Below are positions 36,645 to 45,871 of a DNA stretch of 64,000 bases, in pieces. Both the position numbers and the translations under genes were made by a program. Position 1 is the first letter of the stretch; every line of letters begins with the position of its first letter. This DNA is from Sphingomonas mali NBRC 15500 (GTDB lineage: Bacteria > Pseudomonadota > Alphaproteobacteria > Sphingomonadales > Sphingomonadaceae): assembly GCF_001598415.1 (NCBI RefSeq), contig NZ_BCYX01000003.1, positions 124,001-188,000 of the forward strand. The letters run 5' to 3'. Under the pieces are notes generated by a model, which was given only the letters and a program-made list of their open reading frames with translations, was not told where the DNA came from and searched no databases.

Positions 36645-37014
36645 CTCCGGCCTCTGGCGAACGCGCCCCAACGCACCGTTGCCCGGAACCCTGCTCGGTC
36701 CCTTGGCGGAAATCCCGGCAGGCGGCGCGAAAGAATATCGCTTCGGGCGCGGTCGCAGCGCCTTCGCGATGTTCGTCGTTCGCCTCGCGGGCGGCGAAGC
36801 GCGCGCCTATCTCAATCTCTGCCCGCATTTCTCGCTGCCGCTCAACCATGCGCCCGACCAGTTCATCCGCGACGGGCATATCCTATGCATGCAGCATTTC
36901 GCTCTATTCCGGGCGGACACCGGCGCCTGCTTTGCCGGTGCCGGCGAGGGCCGATCGCTCATCCCCGTTCCGGTCAGCCTCTCCGACGACGGCCTGCTGG
37001 CGATTGGCCGCTAA
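36637..37014 (+). CDS. Rieske-type [2Fe-2S] ferredoxin-like protein
   Basis: A 125-residue single-domain Rieske protein. The cluster motif is C-x-H (Cys62, His64) and, 19 residues later, C-x2-H (Cys84, His87). There is no signal peptide, so it is cytoplasmic. It overlaps the intradiol dioxygenase by eight bases, so it is co-translated with the ring-cleaving enzymes. No oxygenase alpha subunit lies nearby. A plausible role is electron donation to keep or return a dioxygenase iron to the Fe(II) state, by analogy with XylT-type ferredoxins; this is inference. Confidence 0.83.
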   Translation: MDDSGLWRTRPNAPLPGTLLGPLAEIPAGGAKEYRFGRGRSAFAMFVVRLAGGEARAYLNLCPHFSLPLNHAPDQFIRDGHILCMQHFALFRADTGACFAGAGEGRSLIPVPVSLSDDGLLAIGR

Positions 37015-37074
37015 CCCACAAGAATTCTGCGCCCCGCGATGCGCCGCTCAAGCAATCGCGCCGCTGGAGGAACG

Positions 37075-37785
37075 ATGAAGAACAAACTCTACGATAGTCC
37101 CGCTGCCGCGCTCGACGGCCTGCTGTTCGATGGAATGACGATCATGTCGGGCGGCTTCGGGCTTTCCGGCAACCCCGAAAGCCTGATCCCGGAAATCCGT
37201 GCGAGCGGGGTCTGCGGCCTGACTGTCATCTCCAACAATGCCGGCGCTGATGGGTTCGGCCTGTGGTCGCTGCTCGAGAGCCGGCAAGTGAAGAAAATGA
37301 TCTCGAGCTATGTCGGCGAGAACAAGCTGTTCGAGCAGCAATATCTCTCGGGCGAGCTGGAGCTGGAACTGAACCCGCAGGGCACGCTGGCGGAGCGCAT
37401 CCGCGCTGGCGGCGCAGGCATCCCCGCTTTCTACACCAAGACCGGCGTCGGGACGGTGGTTGCGGAAGGCAAACCGGTCGAGACCTTCGATGGCGAGGAC
37501 TATGTCCGCGAAAACTGGCTGCGCGCCGACCTCTCGATCATCAAGGCCTGGCGCGCCGATCCGGAGGGCAATCTCGTCTTCCGCAAGACCGCGCGCAACT
37601 TCAATCCAAACATGGCGACGGCCGGCAAAGTGACGGTGGTCGAGGTAGAGGAGATCGTGGGCGCGGGTACGATCGATCCGGACCAGGTCCATACCCCCGG
37701 CATCTATGTCGGTCGCATCGTACGCTCGACGATCAACGAGAAGCGCATTGAAAAGCTGACGACCCGCTGCCGGGAGAATGGATGA
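37075..37785 (+). CDS. pcaI: 3-Oxoadipate CoA-transferase, subunit A
   Basis: A 236-residue alpha subunit of a class I CoA-transferase, transferring CoA from succinyl-CoA to 3-oxoadipate. It shows [30 protein letters not shown] and a [17 protein letters not shown] segment typical of this subunit. GGAGG lies four bases before the ATG at 37075, which is preferred over the longer frame from 37039. It overlaps pcaJ by ATGA. Confidence 0.92.
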   Translation: MKNKLYDSPAAALDGLLFDGMTIMSGGFGLSGNPESLIPEIRASGVCGLTVISNNAGADGFGLWSLLESRQVKKMISSYVGENKLFEQQYLSGELELELNPQGTLAERIRAGGAGIPAFYTKTGVGTVVAEGKPVETFDGEDYVRENWLRADLSIIKAWRADPEGNLVFRKTARNFNPNMATAGKVTVVEVEEIVGAGTIDPDQVHTPGIYVGRIVRSTINEKRIEKLTTRCRENG

Positions 37786-38453
37786 TGCCCTGGACCCGCG
37801 ACGAAATGGCGCAGCGCGCCGCCCGCGAACTGCGCGACGGCTATTATGTGAACCTGGGCATCGGCATCCCGACGCTGGTCGCCAACCATGTGCCCGCCGG
37901 CATCGACGTGACGCTGCAATCGGAAAACGGCCTGCTCGGCATCGGCCCCTTCCCCTTCGAGGGTGAAGCCGATGCCGACCTGATCAACGCCGGCAAGCAA
38001 ACCGTCACCACCCTGCCCACCTCGAGCTTCTTCTCTAGCGCGGACAGTTTCGCGATGATCCGCGGCGGCCATATCGACATGGCCGTGCTGGGCGCGATGG
38101 AAGTCTCCGAGGCGGGCGACATCGCCAACTGGACGATCCCGGGCAAGATGGTGAAGGGCATGGGCGGCGCGATGGACCTGGTCGCCGGTGTGAAGCGCAT
38201 CGTGGTGGTGATGGAACACGCCAGCAAGACCGGCGCCTCCAAGATCCTGCCCGCCTGCACGCTGCCGCTCACCGGCCGACGCTGTGTCGACCTGATCGTA
38301 ACTGATCTATGCGTGCTCGCCTGCGACAAGCCGGGCCTCCGCCTCCTCGAATGCGCGCCAGGCGTGACTACCGATGAAGTTCAGGCGAAGACTGCGGCGC
38401 CGGTCATCCTCGCCGATCCTTCATTCTCCATCGCATCGGGCCAGGATCAATGA
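37782..38453 (+). CDS. pcaJ: 3-Oxoadipate CoA-transferase, subunit B
   Basis: A 223-residue beta subunit with the catalytic glutamate in LQSENGLLG (Glu48), [11 protein letters not shown] near the start and the [19 protein letters not shown] segment. It forms the active heteromer with PcaI. Its start and stop both overlap neighbours (ATGA on each side), which indicates tight coupling from pcaI through pcaF. Confidence 0.93.
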   Translation: MMPWTRDEMAQRAARELRDGYYVNLGIGIPTLVANHVPAGIDVTLQSENGLLGIGPFPFEGEADADLINAGKQTVTTLPTSSFFSSADSFAMIRGGHIDMAVLGAMEVSEAGDIANWTIPGKMVKGMGGAMDLVAGVKRIVVVMEHASKTGASKILPACTLPLTGRRCVDLIVTDLCVLACDKPGLRLLECAPGVTTDEVQAKTAAPVILADPSFSIASGQDQ

Positions 38454-39655
38454 CGCGCCACGCCTTCATCTGCGATGCCATCCGCACGCCGATCGGCAAG
38501 TTGAACGGCGCGCTATCCACCGTCCGTGCCGATGACCTGGCCGCAATCCCGCTGCGCACCCTGACCGAGCGCAATCTCCAGGTCGATTGGGATGCGGTCG
38601 ACGACGTGCTGCTCGGCTGCGCGAACCAGGCCGGCGAGGACAATCGCAACGTCGCGCGGATGGCCGCATTGCTAGCGGGCCTGCCAGAAAAGGTGCCGGG
38701 CGCGACTATCAACCGGCTGTGCGGCTCTGGCCTCAACGCGGTCGGCGTGGCCGCGCAGGCAATCCGCGCCGGTGACGCGGACCTGATCATCGCCGGTGGG
38801 GTCGAGAGCATGACGCGTGCACCCTATGTGCTGGGCAAGGCGGCGGGTGTCTTCGACCGCGGCCAGAAGATCGAGGATACGACACTCGGCTGGCGCTTCA
38901 TTAACCCTGTGCTCCGCGCCAGTTACGGTGTGGATACGATGCCGCAGACGGGCGAGAATGTGGCGGACGAGTGGAAGGTTACGCGCGAGGAGCAGGATGC
39001 CTTCGCCCTCGCCAGCCAGGAAAAGGCCGCCGCCGCCATCGCCAGCGGCCGGATGGCGGTGGAGATTGTGCCGGTGGCGGTCTCGCAGCCAAAAGGCGAA
39101 CCGATCCCTTTCACTCGGGACCAACATCCGCGTGCGACCAGCCTCGAGGCGTTGGCGCGGCTCAAGCCGGTCGTCCGGCCGGGCGGTACGGTAACCGCGG
39201 GCAATGCGTCAGGGCTCAACGACGGCGCCGCTGCGATGCTGATCGCGAGCGAGACCGCGGCGCGCACGAACGGATTGACACCGCGCGCGCGGGTGCTGGG
39301 CATGGCGGCGACGGGCATCGCGCCGCGCATCATGGGCGCGGGACCGATCGAGGCTGCCCACAAACTGTGCCGGATGACCGGCGTCACGCTCGACCAACTC
39401 GACGTCATCGAACTCAACGAAGCTTTCGCCAGCCAGGCGATTGCAACGCTGCGGGCGCTGGGCATTCGCCCCGACGATCCCCGCGTCAACCGCAATGGCG
39501 GCTCGATCGCGTTGGGCCATCCGCTCGGCATGTCCGGCGCGCGCATCGTGATGACGGCAGTCGAGGAACTGCACCAGAGCCGAGGCCGGTTCGCCATCGT
39601 GTTCATGTGCGTCGGCGTCGGGCAAGGCTGCGCATTGATGCTGGAGCGCGTGTGA
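38450..39655 (+). CDS. pcaF: 3-Oxoadipyl-CoA thiolase
   Basis: A 401-residue thiolase that splits 3-oxoadipyl-CoA to acetyl-CoA and succinyl-CoA. Active residues are Cys91 ([10 protein letters not shown]), the histidine in [11 protein letters not shown] and the second cysteine in FMCVGVGQG; the NEAFA motif is present. Length and motifs are those of PcaF. It is the last gene of the operon, completing the route from hydroquinone to central metabolism. Confidence 0.93.
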   Translation: MTRHAFICDAIRTPIGKLNGALSTVRADDLAAIPLRTLTERNLQVDWDAVDDVLLGCANQAGEDNRNVARMAALLAGLPEKVPGATINRLCGSGLNAVGVAAQAIRAGDADLIIAGGVESMTRAPYVLGKAAGVFDRGQKIEDTTLGWRFINPVLRASYGVDTMPQTGENVADEWKVTREEQDAFALASQEKAAAAIASGRMAVEIVPVAVSQPKGEPIPFTRDQHPRATSLEALARLKPVVRPGGTVTAGNASGLNDGAAAMLIASETAARTNGLTPRARVLGMAATGIAPRIMGAGPIEAAHKLCRMTGVTLDQLDVIELNEAFASQAIATLRALGIRPDDPRVNRNGGSIALGHPLGMSGARIVMTAVEELHQSRGRFAIVFMCVGVGQGCALMLERV

Positions 39656-40020
39656 GGCGCCGAGCAGGAGCGGAGATTAAGAGCTTCGGTTGGGCGATAA
39701 AGATCGCAATTCCGCACGCGAACCCGTCTAGTAGTCGAGTTCGAGCGCATACGGTTTGCCGGCAGGAAGACACCGCGACTGAATTCGGCGTAGCGGCAAG
39801 CGTTGAGGCGGAATGACGGTGCCGAAAGTGCGCGGGCGATCCGCTGCAGAGGGCTGCCCCTCGTTCACGGCAAGCGATCACTAAATGGGTAAATTGCCGC
39901 CGTGTCCGCTCATCATGCCAGTCATCTGGAGATCGAGAGCCAGCGCTGAATGGCAAAGGCGGCGGGCGTGATGCGGCCTTCGCAAGCCGAGCGCCAGGCT
40001 GTTGGCGCTCGCCGAACTAA

Positions 40021-40057
40021 ATTCTCTTGGCTCCCATATGGCTCCCAGCAAGAGAAT
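40021..40057. repeat. Inverted repeat with internal direct repeats
   Basis: ATTCTCTTG at 40021-40029 and CAAGAGAAT at 40049-40057 are perfect 9-base inverted arms around a 19-base loop that itself contains GGCTCCCA twice. There is no T-run, so it is not a standard terminator. It lies about 100 bases from the tRNA remnant and could be a recombination-related site. Confidence 0.5.
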
Positions 40058-40153
40058 ATGGCCGAAACGGGCTATTTTTATGCAACTTAAAATGCTAATA
40101 TTACTATGAAATTTTTCGTCGCATAGAACGAACGCTTCGTCGCGGAACCCCTT

Positions 40154-40191
40154 TTTGAGTCCGGCGCGTCTACCAGTTCCACCACGCCCGC
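40154..40191 (-). pseudogene. tRNA-Leu (CAA) 5' remnant
   Basis: On the minus strand GCGGGCGTGGTGGAACTGG begins a tRNA-Leu acceptor and D-arm, followed by GTAGACGCGCCGGACTCAAAA, the anticodon stem and a loop with anticodon CAA. After the loop the expected TCCGG is replaced by AGGGG, and neither a proper T-arm nor a CGCCCGC-CCA acceptor end follows. The tRNA cannot fold. Such remnants often mark integration or deletion points. Confidence 0.75.
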
Positions 40192-40362
40192 GTGTCGACG
40201 AGGCTAGGAGGCCACCGATCGACGGTCGCGGGTCTATAAGCGACCGCTTTCGGGATTTCCAGACCGGAGTTGGCTGTTTCTTGATGGCGGTTTCCAGGGC
40301 GGATTCGACAGGGAATCGCACCTCCGCTTGGCTGCCGCTGAATTTCCGCCCGCAGTCGCGGC

Positions 40363-41478
40363 CTAATCTCGGGGCGTGACAAAGGGATTGATCGTACGGA
40401 TCGTCCCGTCGGCATTGTAGGTAAGCTCGGTCACCTTGACGTTGCGCAGCCAGGTCTTGTCCGAGATCTGGGTGTCCGCATAAAATAGCCACCAGCGACC
40501 CTTATACTGAACGATCGAGTGATGTGTCGTCCAGCCCTGCACGGGCAGCAGGACGTTGCCCTTGTAGGTGAAGGGCCCGTAAGGCGACTTCCCCACCGCA
40601 TAAGCGATGAGATGCGAGCCTCCGGTGGAGTAGCTGAGATAATAGTTCCCACGATATTTGTGCATCCATGAGGCTTCGAAGAAGCGCCGAGTCCCGTCGC
40701 CGCTCGTGAGCGGTTTGCCGTACTCGTCGACGATCAGCACCTCACGCGGTTTTTCCGCAAATTCGAGCATGTCCCCGCGAAGCTTCGCCACCTGCGGCAT
40801 GAAGGCCTGCTCGTTCGGGCCCCGCGGATCGCCGGCGGGGCCGTTCGGATCGTAGACGCCGCCGACATTCTTCTGAAGCTGCCCGCCCGACAGCCCGCCA
40901 AAATACATATAACTGCTGCCGTCATCGTCGACGAACACCGCGGGATCGATCGAGAAGCTGCCCTTGATCGGCTGGGGCCGGGCCTTGAACGGTCCGGCCG
41001 GCTGCTTCGACGTCGCGACGCCGATGCGGAAGGCCCCGGCGCGGTCCTTGGCCGGGAAATAAAGATAATAGGTTCCGTTGCGATAGGCCGCGTCGGGCGC
41101 CCACATCTGCCGCGCCGCCCAGGGTACGTCCGCAATGTCGAGCACATTGCGATGCACCTGCACCGGTCCGTTGGGACGCGTCATGCTCAGCACGACATAG
41201 TCGCGCATCTTGAACGCCCCGCCCTCGCTATTCTTGAAGGGCTCGACGTCGGGGAGCGGCGGCCCCTCCTCGGTGTCGTGGCTGGTATAAACATAGAGCT
41301 TGCCGTCGAACACGTGAGCCGCGGGATCCGCGGTAAACAGCGAGGTAACGAGCGGCTGGGACAGATATTGCCGCGCCGGGGTCTGAACTTCATCGTTCGC
41401 GGGTGCCTGCGCGGCGCCGAGCGCTGCCATGCCCGGGATCGCAAACAGGACGAGAAGTCGATGGGCGTTGCGTGTCAT
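40363..41478 (-). CDS. GH43 glycosidase (beta-xylosidase/alpha-L-arabinofuranosidase type)
   Basis: A 371-residue exported five-bladed propeller enzyme. Signal peptide LLVLFAIPGMAALGAAQA; catalytic base Asp51 (FTADPAAHVF), the pKa-tuning Asp in FSIDPAVFVD and the acid Glu in FFEASWMHK fit the GH43 Asp/Asp/Glu set. MWAPDA is the usual second-blade motif. The ATG at 41478 follows GGAGGAAAG. It cleaves arabinose or xylose residues from plant glycans. It follows the GH39 gene on the same strand by about 160 bases, and the two probably act on the same pentose-containing polymer. Confidence 0.9.
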   Translation of the reverse strand: MTRNAHRLLVLFAIPGMAALGAAQAPANDEVQTPARQYLSQPLVTSLFTADPAAHVFDGKLYVYTSHDTEEGPPLPDVEPFKNSEGGAFKMRDYVVLSMTRPNGPVQVHRNVLDIADVPWAARQMWAPDAAYRNGTYYLYFPAKDRAGAFRIGVATSKQPAGPFKARPQPIKGSFSIDPAVFVDDDGSSYMYFGGLSGGQLQKNVGGVYDPNGPAGDPRGPNEQAFMPQVAKLRGDMLEFAEKPREVLIVDEYGKPLTSGDGTRRFFEASWMHKYRGNYYLSYSTGGSHLIAYAVGKSPYGPFTYKGNVLLPVQGWTTHHSIVQYKGRWWLFYADTQISDKTWLRNVKVTELTYNADGTIRTINPFVTPRD

Positions 41479-41637
41479 TCTTTCCTCCAACTCGCCGCCA
41501 GCCGTTTCGGTCGTCGCCGGGCGACGATTACGGGCACGCGCCAATACGGGCCAAGCACGGTGATTAGCGGGCGACTGGCATCTCACCCCGCTAATATTCA
41601 CCTCTGCCTTCGCCCCAAGGGTCCGATCGGGTTTTGC

Positions 41638-43221
41638 TTAGCGCCGGATCCGTTCGAGCCGCATGAGCAGGATATCATTGGTCCGCATGGGCGCCTTGAT
41701 CGTCAGGGATCCGCTTTTGGGAACAGTGACTGTTACGTCGCGTTCGGCCACGTCCCGGGTCAGCCCTTGCAATTGTTCCAGCTGGGCCGCCGAAAGCTTC
41801 TGGGGCATCTTCATATCGATATAGGCCGAATAGGCGTCGTTATGCCGGTAGCCGGTCCGGTAGGTACGCAGGCGATACCGCCCCGGCTGGACATGCACGA
41901 AGCGCGCGCTGACCGGCGCGGCGGGGGATGACTCCACCAATCGGGTGTAGAATGGGCGGTTGCTGAGCTTCTGGTCGGGCTGGTGCCAATCCCACACCAG
42001 CAAGGTCAGTCCGGACCCATCGACCGCGGCCATGCTGTAGGGATCCTTCACGGATATCTCCTGGCCCCGAAGCGCGTTGAGATACTTGTAGGCAAACCAG
42101 GCGGGCTTGCGGACCCCCTCAGGGTTCATCAGCCCGAAGCCTCCCTGAAATGGGGCGGTGGGCGGACCGGGCTCTTCGAACAGGTCGCTGTAGGTCCAGT
42201 AGCTCATACCCTGGACCGAACCTTCGACCCCTTTGAGCTTGGTGAGAATATAGGGCGCGCTCACATAGCTGTCGTGCACGGCGTCCCGCGGCGTGTAGCT
42301 GGTGCTCCACTCGGTGAAATAAAGCGGCAGATTGGGAAAGCGCGACGCCTGGATTTGCGCCCGCACCCTGCGAACGTCGCCGATGATTGCGTCGGGCGAA
42401 GACGAGAGCTTGGTGTCGCCCTTGCCCTCTTCGTCGAGAAAGCCGCCGTCTACGCCGTAAGTATGCGTGGTGACGAAATCGACCGGCACCCGGTTCGCGG
42501 CGACATGATCGAGGAATTCGGGCACCCATGCGGCGCCGGCGGTCGATGGCCCCCCGACGCGGAGCGCCGGATCCACCGCCTTCAGCGTACGCGCCGTCAC
42601 GTCATAAAGCGCGAAATACGCGTCGCGATCCGCCTTTTCCCAGAAACCGTCGAGGTTGGGCTCATTCCAGACCTCGAAATACCAGCTTCGCACCTCTTCG
42701 ACGCCATAACGCTGCCGAATATGTCGAGCGAACGCGTCGATCAGTTGTGCCCAGGCGTCGAGCCTTGGATGCGACGTGTTGCCCTTCCAATAGAAGATCG
42801 AGTTGTCCGAAGTCTTCAGCGCTTCCGGGGTGAAGCCGAGCTCGACGAAGGGCCTGATGTTGCGCGCGAGCAACTTGTCGTAGAGTTCATCGATACGCGT
42901 CCAGTCGTAGACGACCTGCCCGTTTCTCACTTGCACCGTCTTGAGCACGTCATGGAAGATCGCGTGGAAGCGGATGTAGCGAAAACCCAATTCGCCCGTC
43001 GCCGTCTTGAGCTGAGCCATGCTGTCGTCTCGGATCAGCGTTCCGGGATAATCGGATCCCACGGAAAGATCGAAAAAGCGATCAACCGGAGCCTCTGCCG
43101 TCGCCCGATCCACCAACACCACGCGCGGCGCAGGGGCTGCGGACTGCGCGAGCGCCGAAGAGGCGAAGCTCGCAAGGGCCAGCGCTCCACAGAAAAGGAC
43201 GGGATAACGGCATCTCTTCAC
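41638..43221 (-). CDS. GH39 glycosidase (beta-xylosidase-like)
   Basis: A 527-residue exported retaining glycosidase. The signal peptide ends near ASSALAQS. The acid/base glutamate lies in FEVWNEPNLDGFW and the nucleophile glutamate in YFTEWSTSY, as in GH39 clan-A enzymes. A C-terminal beta-sandwich follows (about 390-527). The start is GTG at 43221, about nine bases after GGGAGA; the nearby ATG at 43226 hits a stop at once. It would remove xylose from xylo-oligosaccharides. The upstream 660-base gap likely holds the promoter for GH39-GH43. Confidence 0.9.
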   Translation of the reverse strand: MKRCRYPVLFCGALALASFASSALAQSAAPAPRVVLVDRATAEAPVDRFFDLSVGSDYPGTLIRDDSMAQLKTATGELGFRYIRFHAIFHDVLKTVQVRNGQVVYDWTRIDELYDKLLARNIRPFVELGFTPEALKTSDNSIFYWKGNTSHPRLDAWAQLIDAFARHIRQRYGVEEVRSWYFEVWNEPNLDGFWEKADRDAYFALYDVTARTLKAVDPALRVGGPSTAGAAWVPEFLDHVAANRVPVDFVTTHTYGVDGGFLDEEGKGDTKLSSSPDAIIGDVRRVRAQIQASRFPNLPLYFTEWSTSYTPRDAVHDSYVSAPYILTKLKGVEGSVQGMSYWTYSDLFEEPGPPTAPFQGGFGLMNPEGVRKPAWFAYKYLNALRGQEISVKDPYSMAAVDGSGLTLLVWDWHQPDQKLSNRPFYTRLVESSPAAPVSARFVHVQPGRYRLRTYRTGYRHNDAYSAYIDMKMPQKLSAAQLEQLQGLTRDVAERDVTVTVPKSGSLTIKAPMRTNDILLMRLERIRR

Positions 43222-43881
43222 GACATTTCTCTCCCAGAGTTATTTTTATCCGCTTCGGCACATTCTGCCGTTCCCGCGCTCGCTCGTACACGCCGATGCG
43301 GCCGACATACCTTCTTAGCCAACGCCACGTCCCACCTCATCGGTACCGATAGGCAAAAAGGCGGGCCGGGATATTATCCCCGGCCCCAGGTGGAGGCTCG
43401 TCCAAGCTCGTGTAGTTGAGCGCGCCAAGTCGATCTTTCAAATCAACTTTCAGCACTGAATAGGTTTTCAAAAAAATGGCACGAATATCATGTAAGTTTT
43501 GATCGAATGACGTCTCGATAAACAATGTAATGTCTAAATATCGTACCGGGAAATTTCATCACCGACCTTGGCATTGACGAGCTGCCGCAGCACCGTTCGC
43601 AAGGAGCTATAGCGAAGCGATGCCGGCTATGCGGAAATTGTTCCGGACCGGGAAATTGGCCCGGTAAAACGGCTCGGTTGATGGCAAGCCGGGAAGGAGG
43701 CCGTAAGCAAAACGCGAATCAGGGCACCAGCGCGGGCTGTTTTTCGATGGAAGCGCCGCCCACTCTAGATCCTTTGTGGTTGCGGGCTTGGTCGCAAAAG
43801 CCGGATTCGACCTATTCGCAGCGCGTTCTAACGCACCGTCCTCGGCGAACATTCATCCGATGCGTGGGCAAATTCGCTAGT
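43222..43881. other. Promoter-bearing gap upstream of GH39
   Basis: About 660 bases between the GH39 start and the LytTR regulator stop. It contains a perfect 12-base palindrome at 43339-43350 and a markedly AT-rich patch at 43435-43555 with T- and A-runs. No open frame here resembles a protein. It probably holds the GH39-GH43 promoter and regulator sites. Confidence 0.5.
43339..43350. promoter_or_regulatory. Candidate operator palindrome upstream of GH39
   Basis: ATCGGTACCGAT is a perfect 12-base palindrome about 120 bases upstream of the GH39 start. Its core GGTACC resembles the centre of LacI-type operators but lacks the ATTGGTAGCG half-site seen at 46625 and 60421. The regulator is unknown. 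Confidence 0.3.
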
Positions 43882-44682
43882 TCAGAGCGATTGCCCCAGC
43901 ATCTCTTCGACCTCGTTCCTGTAACTTCGGCTGAGCATCAGGCGCGTGCCATCCTTCAGCACCACCTCGAACTCGCCATGGGAACGGCGTTCGAGAAAGG
44001 CGATCGATCTTAGATTCACGACACTGGATCGATGGATGCGAATGAACCGAAAGGGATCGAGCCGGTTCACAACCGAAGCCAGTCCAGCCCGGTAGAGGAA
44101 TTCCTCTGCTCCCACGTGCAGTGTCACATACACGCCGGCCGCTTCGATCCAGTCGATATCCTGCGTCATGACGAACTGCGTCGCGTCCCGCTTTTTTACG
44201 ACCATCCATTCCCAAATCTCGCCCGGCTTCGCACGCTTTGCAGCCAACTTGAGCAGTTCTGGACCAAAGGAATTTGCGTCGCTCGCATTTTCCGCGCGCA
44301 GTTCGTCCAACCGTTTTTTTACTCGCGCCATCATCTTCTCGTAGCGAGAGTCGCCGAATGGCTTGAGCAGATAATCGACGGCGTCCGCATCGAACGCCTG
44401 AAGTGCGAACCGGTCATAGGCCGTGACGAACACCGTCAGCGGCATGTTTTCGGCGCCCAGGGCGTCGATCACGCCAAAGCCATCCACTCCGGGCATCTGG
44501 ACGTCGAGGAATACGATGTCTGGGCGCGCGTCCTGGATCAGCGCAACTGCATCGACGCCATTCTTTGCTTCAAGAATTTTGCCGACGCTACGGTCCTTGG
44601 TCAGCAGATCCGCCAGGCGCTTACGCGCCGGCGCCTCGTCATCGACGACAAGAGCGGTGATCGGCTCAAGTTGCGATTTCAT
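43882..44682 (-). CDS. LytTR-type response regulator
   Basis: A 266-residue cytoplasmic regulator. The receiver domain (about 8-125) has the acidic pair in VVDDE, the phospho-acceptor Asp60 (IVFLDVQMPG), and the Thr and Lys positions in VFVTAYD and LLKPF. The C-terminal LytTR DNA-binding domain (about 160-266) has the RIHRSSVVNLRSI and LMLSRSYRNEV signatures. It starts four bases after the histidine kinase stop and forms a LytS/LytR-type pair with it. LytTR proteins bind spaced direct repeats; I could not identify a convincing site. Confidence 0.93.
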   Translation of the reverse strand: MKSQLEPITALVVDDEAPARKRLADLLTKDRSVGKILEAKNGVDAVALIQDARPDIVFLDVQMPGVDGFGVIDALGAENMPLTVFVTAYDRFALQAFDADAVDYLLKPFGDSRYEKMMARVKKRLDELRAENASDANSFGPELLKLAAKRAKPGEIWEWMVVKKRDATQFVMTQDIDWIEAAGVYVTLHVGAEEFLYRAGLASVVNRLDPFRFIRIHRSSVVNLRSIAFLERRSHGEFEVVLKDGTRLMLSRSYRNEVEEMLGQSL

Positions 44683-44686
44683 CCCC

Positions 44687-45871
44687 TTATCGCCACTTTT
44701 CGCTCAGTGGTATGCAAATGGCCACCTCGGTTCCACCACCCGGACGAGGCTGAATCGTCAGGGCTTGTTCGCCCAGGTCCGGATAGAGCACGGCAAGGCG
44801 TTCACCCGTCACGCGGATCCCCAGGCCGGCCGAACTCTCCTTTCGCCAATTAGCCGGCAGTCCCACCCCGTCGTCAAGCACCCGGATTTGCAGCTGCCCC
44901 GCAGTTCGCCTGGCCAATATATCGATCGCTCCTCCAGACAAACGACCTTCAAGACCATGGCGAATCGCGTTTTCGACCAAGGGCTGGAGCAACATCGAAG
45001 GTACCATCGCCGTTAACGCCTCGGGCTCGATGTCGAGTTCGATTTGGATTCTGTCCCCGAAGCGGAATCTCTGGATCGAGATATAATGCTCCAGAAGCGT
45101 CAGTTCCTGCGCCAACGGTATCTCCGACCTGTCTTTGCAATCGAGCGAACCCCGAAGCAGCGCGGCCAGATCACCAATCATGTTGCGCGCCAAGACCGGG
45201 TCCGCGCCGACCTCGGATGAAATGGCGTTTAGCGTGTTGAAGAGAAAATGCGGCTCGAGGTGAAGGCGCAACGCGTTCAAGCGCCACTCGAGCAGGCTCT
45301 TCTCTACGCGACCCAATTCGAGCTGCCCCGTCAAATAGCGGCTATAATATCTGAAGGATTGAAATATGCCCACGGCGGCGCAGTAAGTCTGCCAGCCCCC
45401 AAGGAAATAATATACGGCAAACTCGCCGTTTGTTAACGGATTCCACCAGACTTGGGGCACGAAGAGAAGAAGATATCCCGCGAGATACGTATGAACCAGG
45501 CTGAAGGGGACGCTCAGGAGAAGAAAGAGCAGGCTGAGGCGGAAGATGTTCTGGTCTTTCGGCACGACCTTCTTGTCAATGAGCAGTAGCGCCGGAGTAA
45601 GCAGCGCCCAGGCCCAGGAGTCGATTAACTTCGCCGTGAAGTGGTGCCATGGAAGACCCTTCAGCATATCCGGCAAGGACAGGAATACGCCGACCGCCGT
45701 CCAGATCAGGAAGATGAGGATTGCCGGGCGCAGCCATGCGCGCCAAACGCGATGCCAGGCGTCTTCCGCTTGGACGGACGGGACGCGTTGGATGCGTTGT
45801 CGCACACCATTCGCCAAGATCGAAGAGTTGGACCGCGCGGAGATCATAACCGGATACGGCCTATACCGCAT
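44687..45871 (-). CDS. LytS-type sensor histidine kinase
   Basis: A 394-residue membrane histidine kinase (or 386 from the ATG at 45847). Four to five hydrophobic segments span about 48-175. The His_kinase (LytS/YehU-type) domain has the phospho-acceptor His208 in LHLEPHFLFNTLNAIS. The ATPase part has LLQPLVENAIRHG and VLDDGVGLP. There is no large periplasmic domain, so the signal is probably sensed in or near the membrane. It is divergent from the large TonB receptor 1 kb away, which suggests control of the glycan genes. Confidence 0.9.
   Translation of the reverse strand: MRYRPYPVMISARSNSSILANGVRQRIQRVPSVQAEDAWHRVWRAWLRPAILIFLIWTAVGVFLSLPDMLKGLPWHHFTAKLIDSWAWALLTPALLLIDKKVVPKDQNIFRLSLLFLLLSVPFSLVHTYLAGYLLLFVPQVWWNPLTNGEFAVYYFLGGWQTYCAAVGIFQSFRYYSRYLTGQLELGRVEKSLLEWRLNALRLHLEPHFLFNTLNAISSEVGADPVLARNMIGDLAALLRGSLDCKDRSEIPLAQELTLLEHYISIQRFRFGDRIQIELDIEPEALTAMVPSMLLQPLVENAIRHGLEGRLSGGAIDILARRTAGQLQIRVLDDGVGLPANWRKESSAGLGIRVTGERLAVLYPDLGEQALTIQPRPGGGTEVAICIPLSEKWR

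Larger units (their letters stand above)
39656..40362. other. Seam between the hydroquinone operon and the glycan locus
   Basis: About 700 bases without a supportable protein gene. AT content is raised at 40015-40140. It holds an inverted repeat (40021-40057) and a decayed tRNA-Leu (40154-40191, minus). A 203-codon minus frame spans the tRNA remnant and is a shadow of it. No terminator was clear after pcaF. Confidence 0.6.

Noticed and set aside
40154..40191. Functional tRNA-Leu
   Set aside because: The 3' anticodon strand, T-arm and acceptor end do not match; it cannot form a cloverleaf.
39881..40492. Minus-strand frame of 203 codons
   Set aside because: The segment GRGGTGRRAGLKKG is the typical false translation of a tRNA-Leu gene; the frame spans the tRNA remnant and overlaps GH43.
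44032..44853. Long plus-strand frame of 273 codons
   Set aside because: It lies antisense to the LytTR regulator and kinase, whose motifs are clear on the minus strand.
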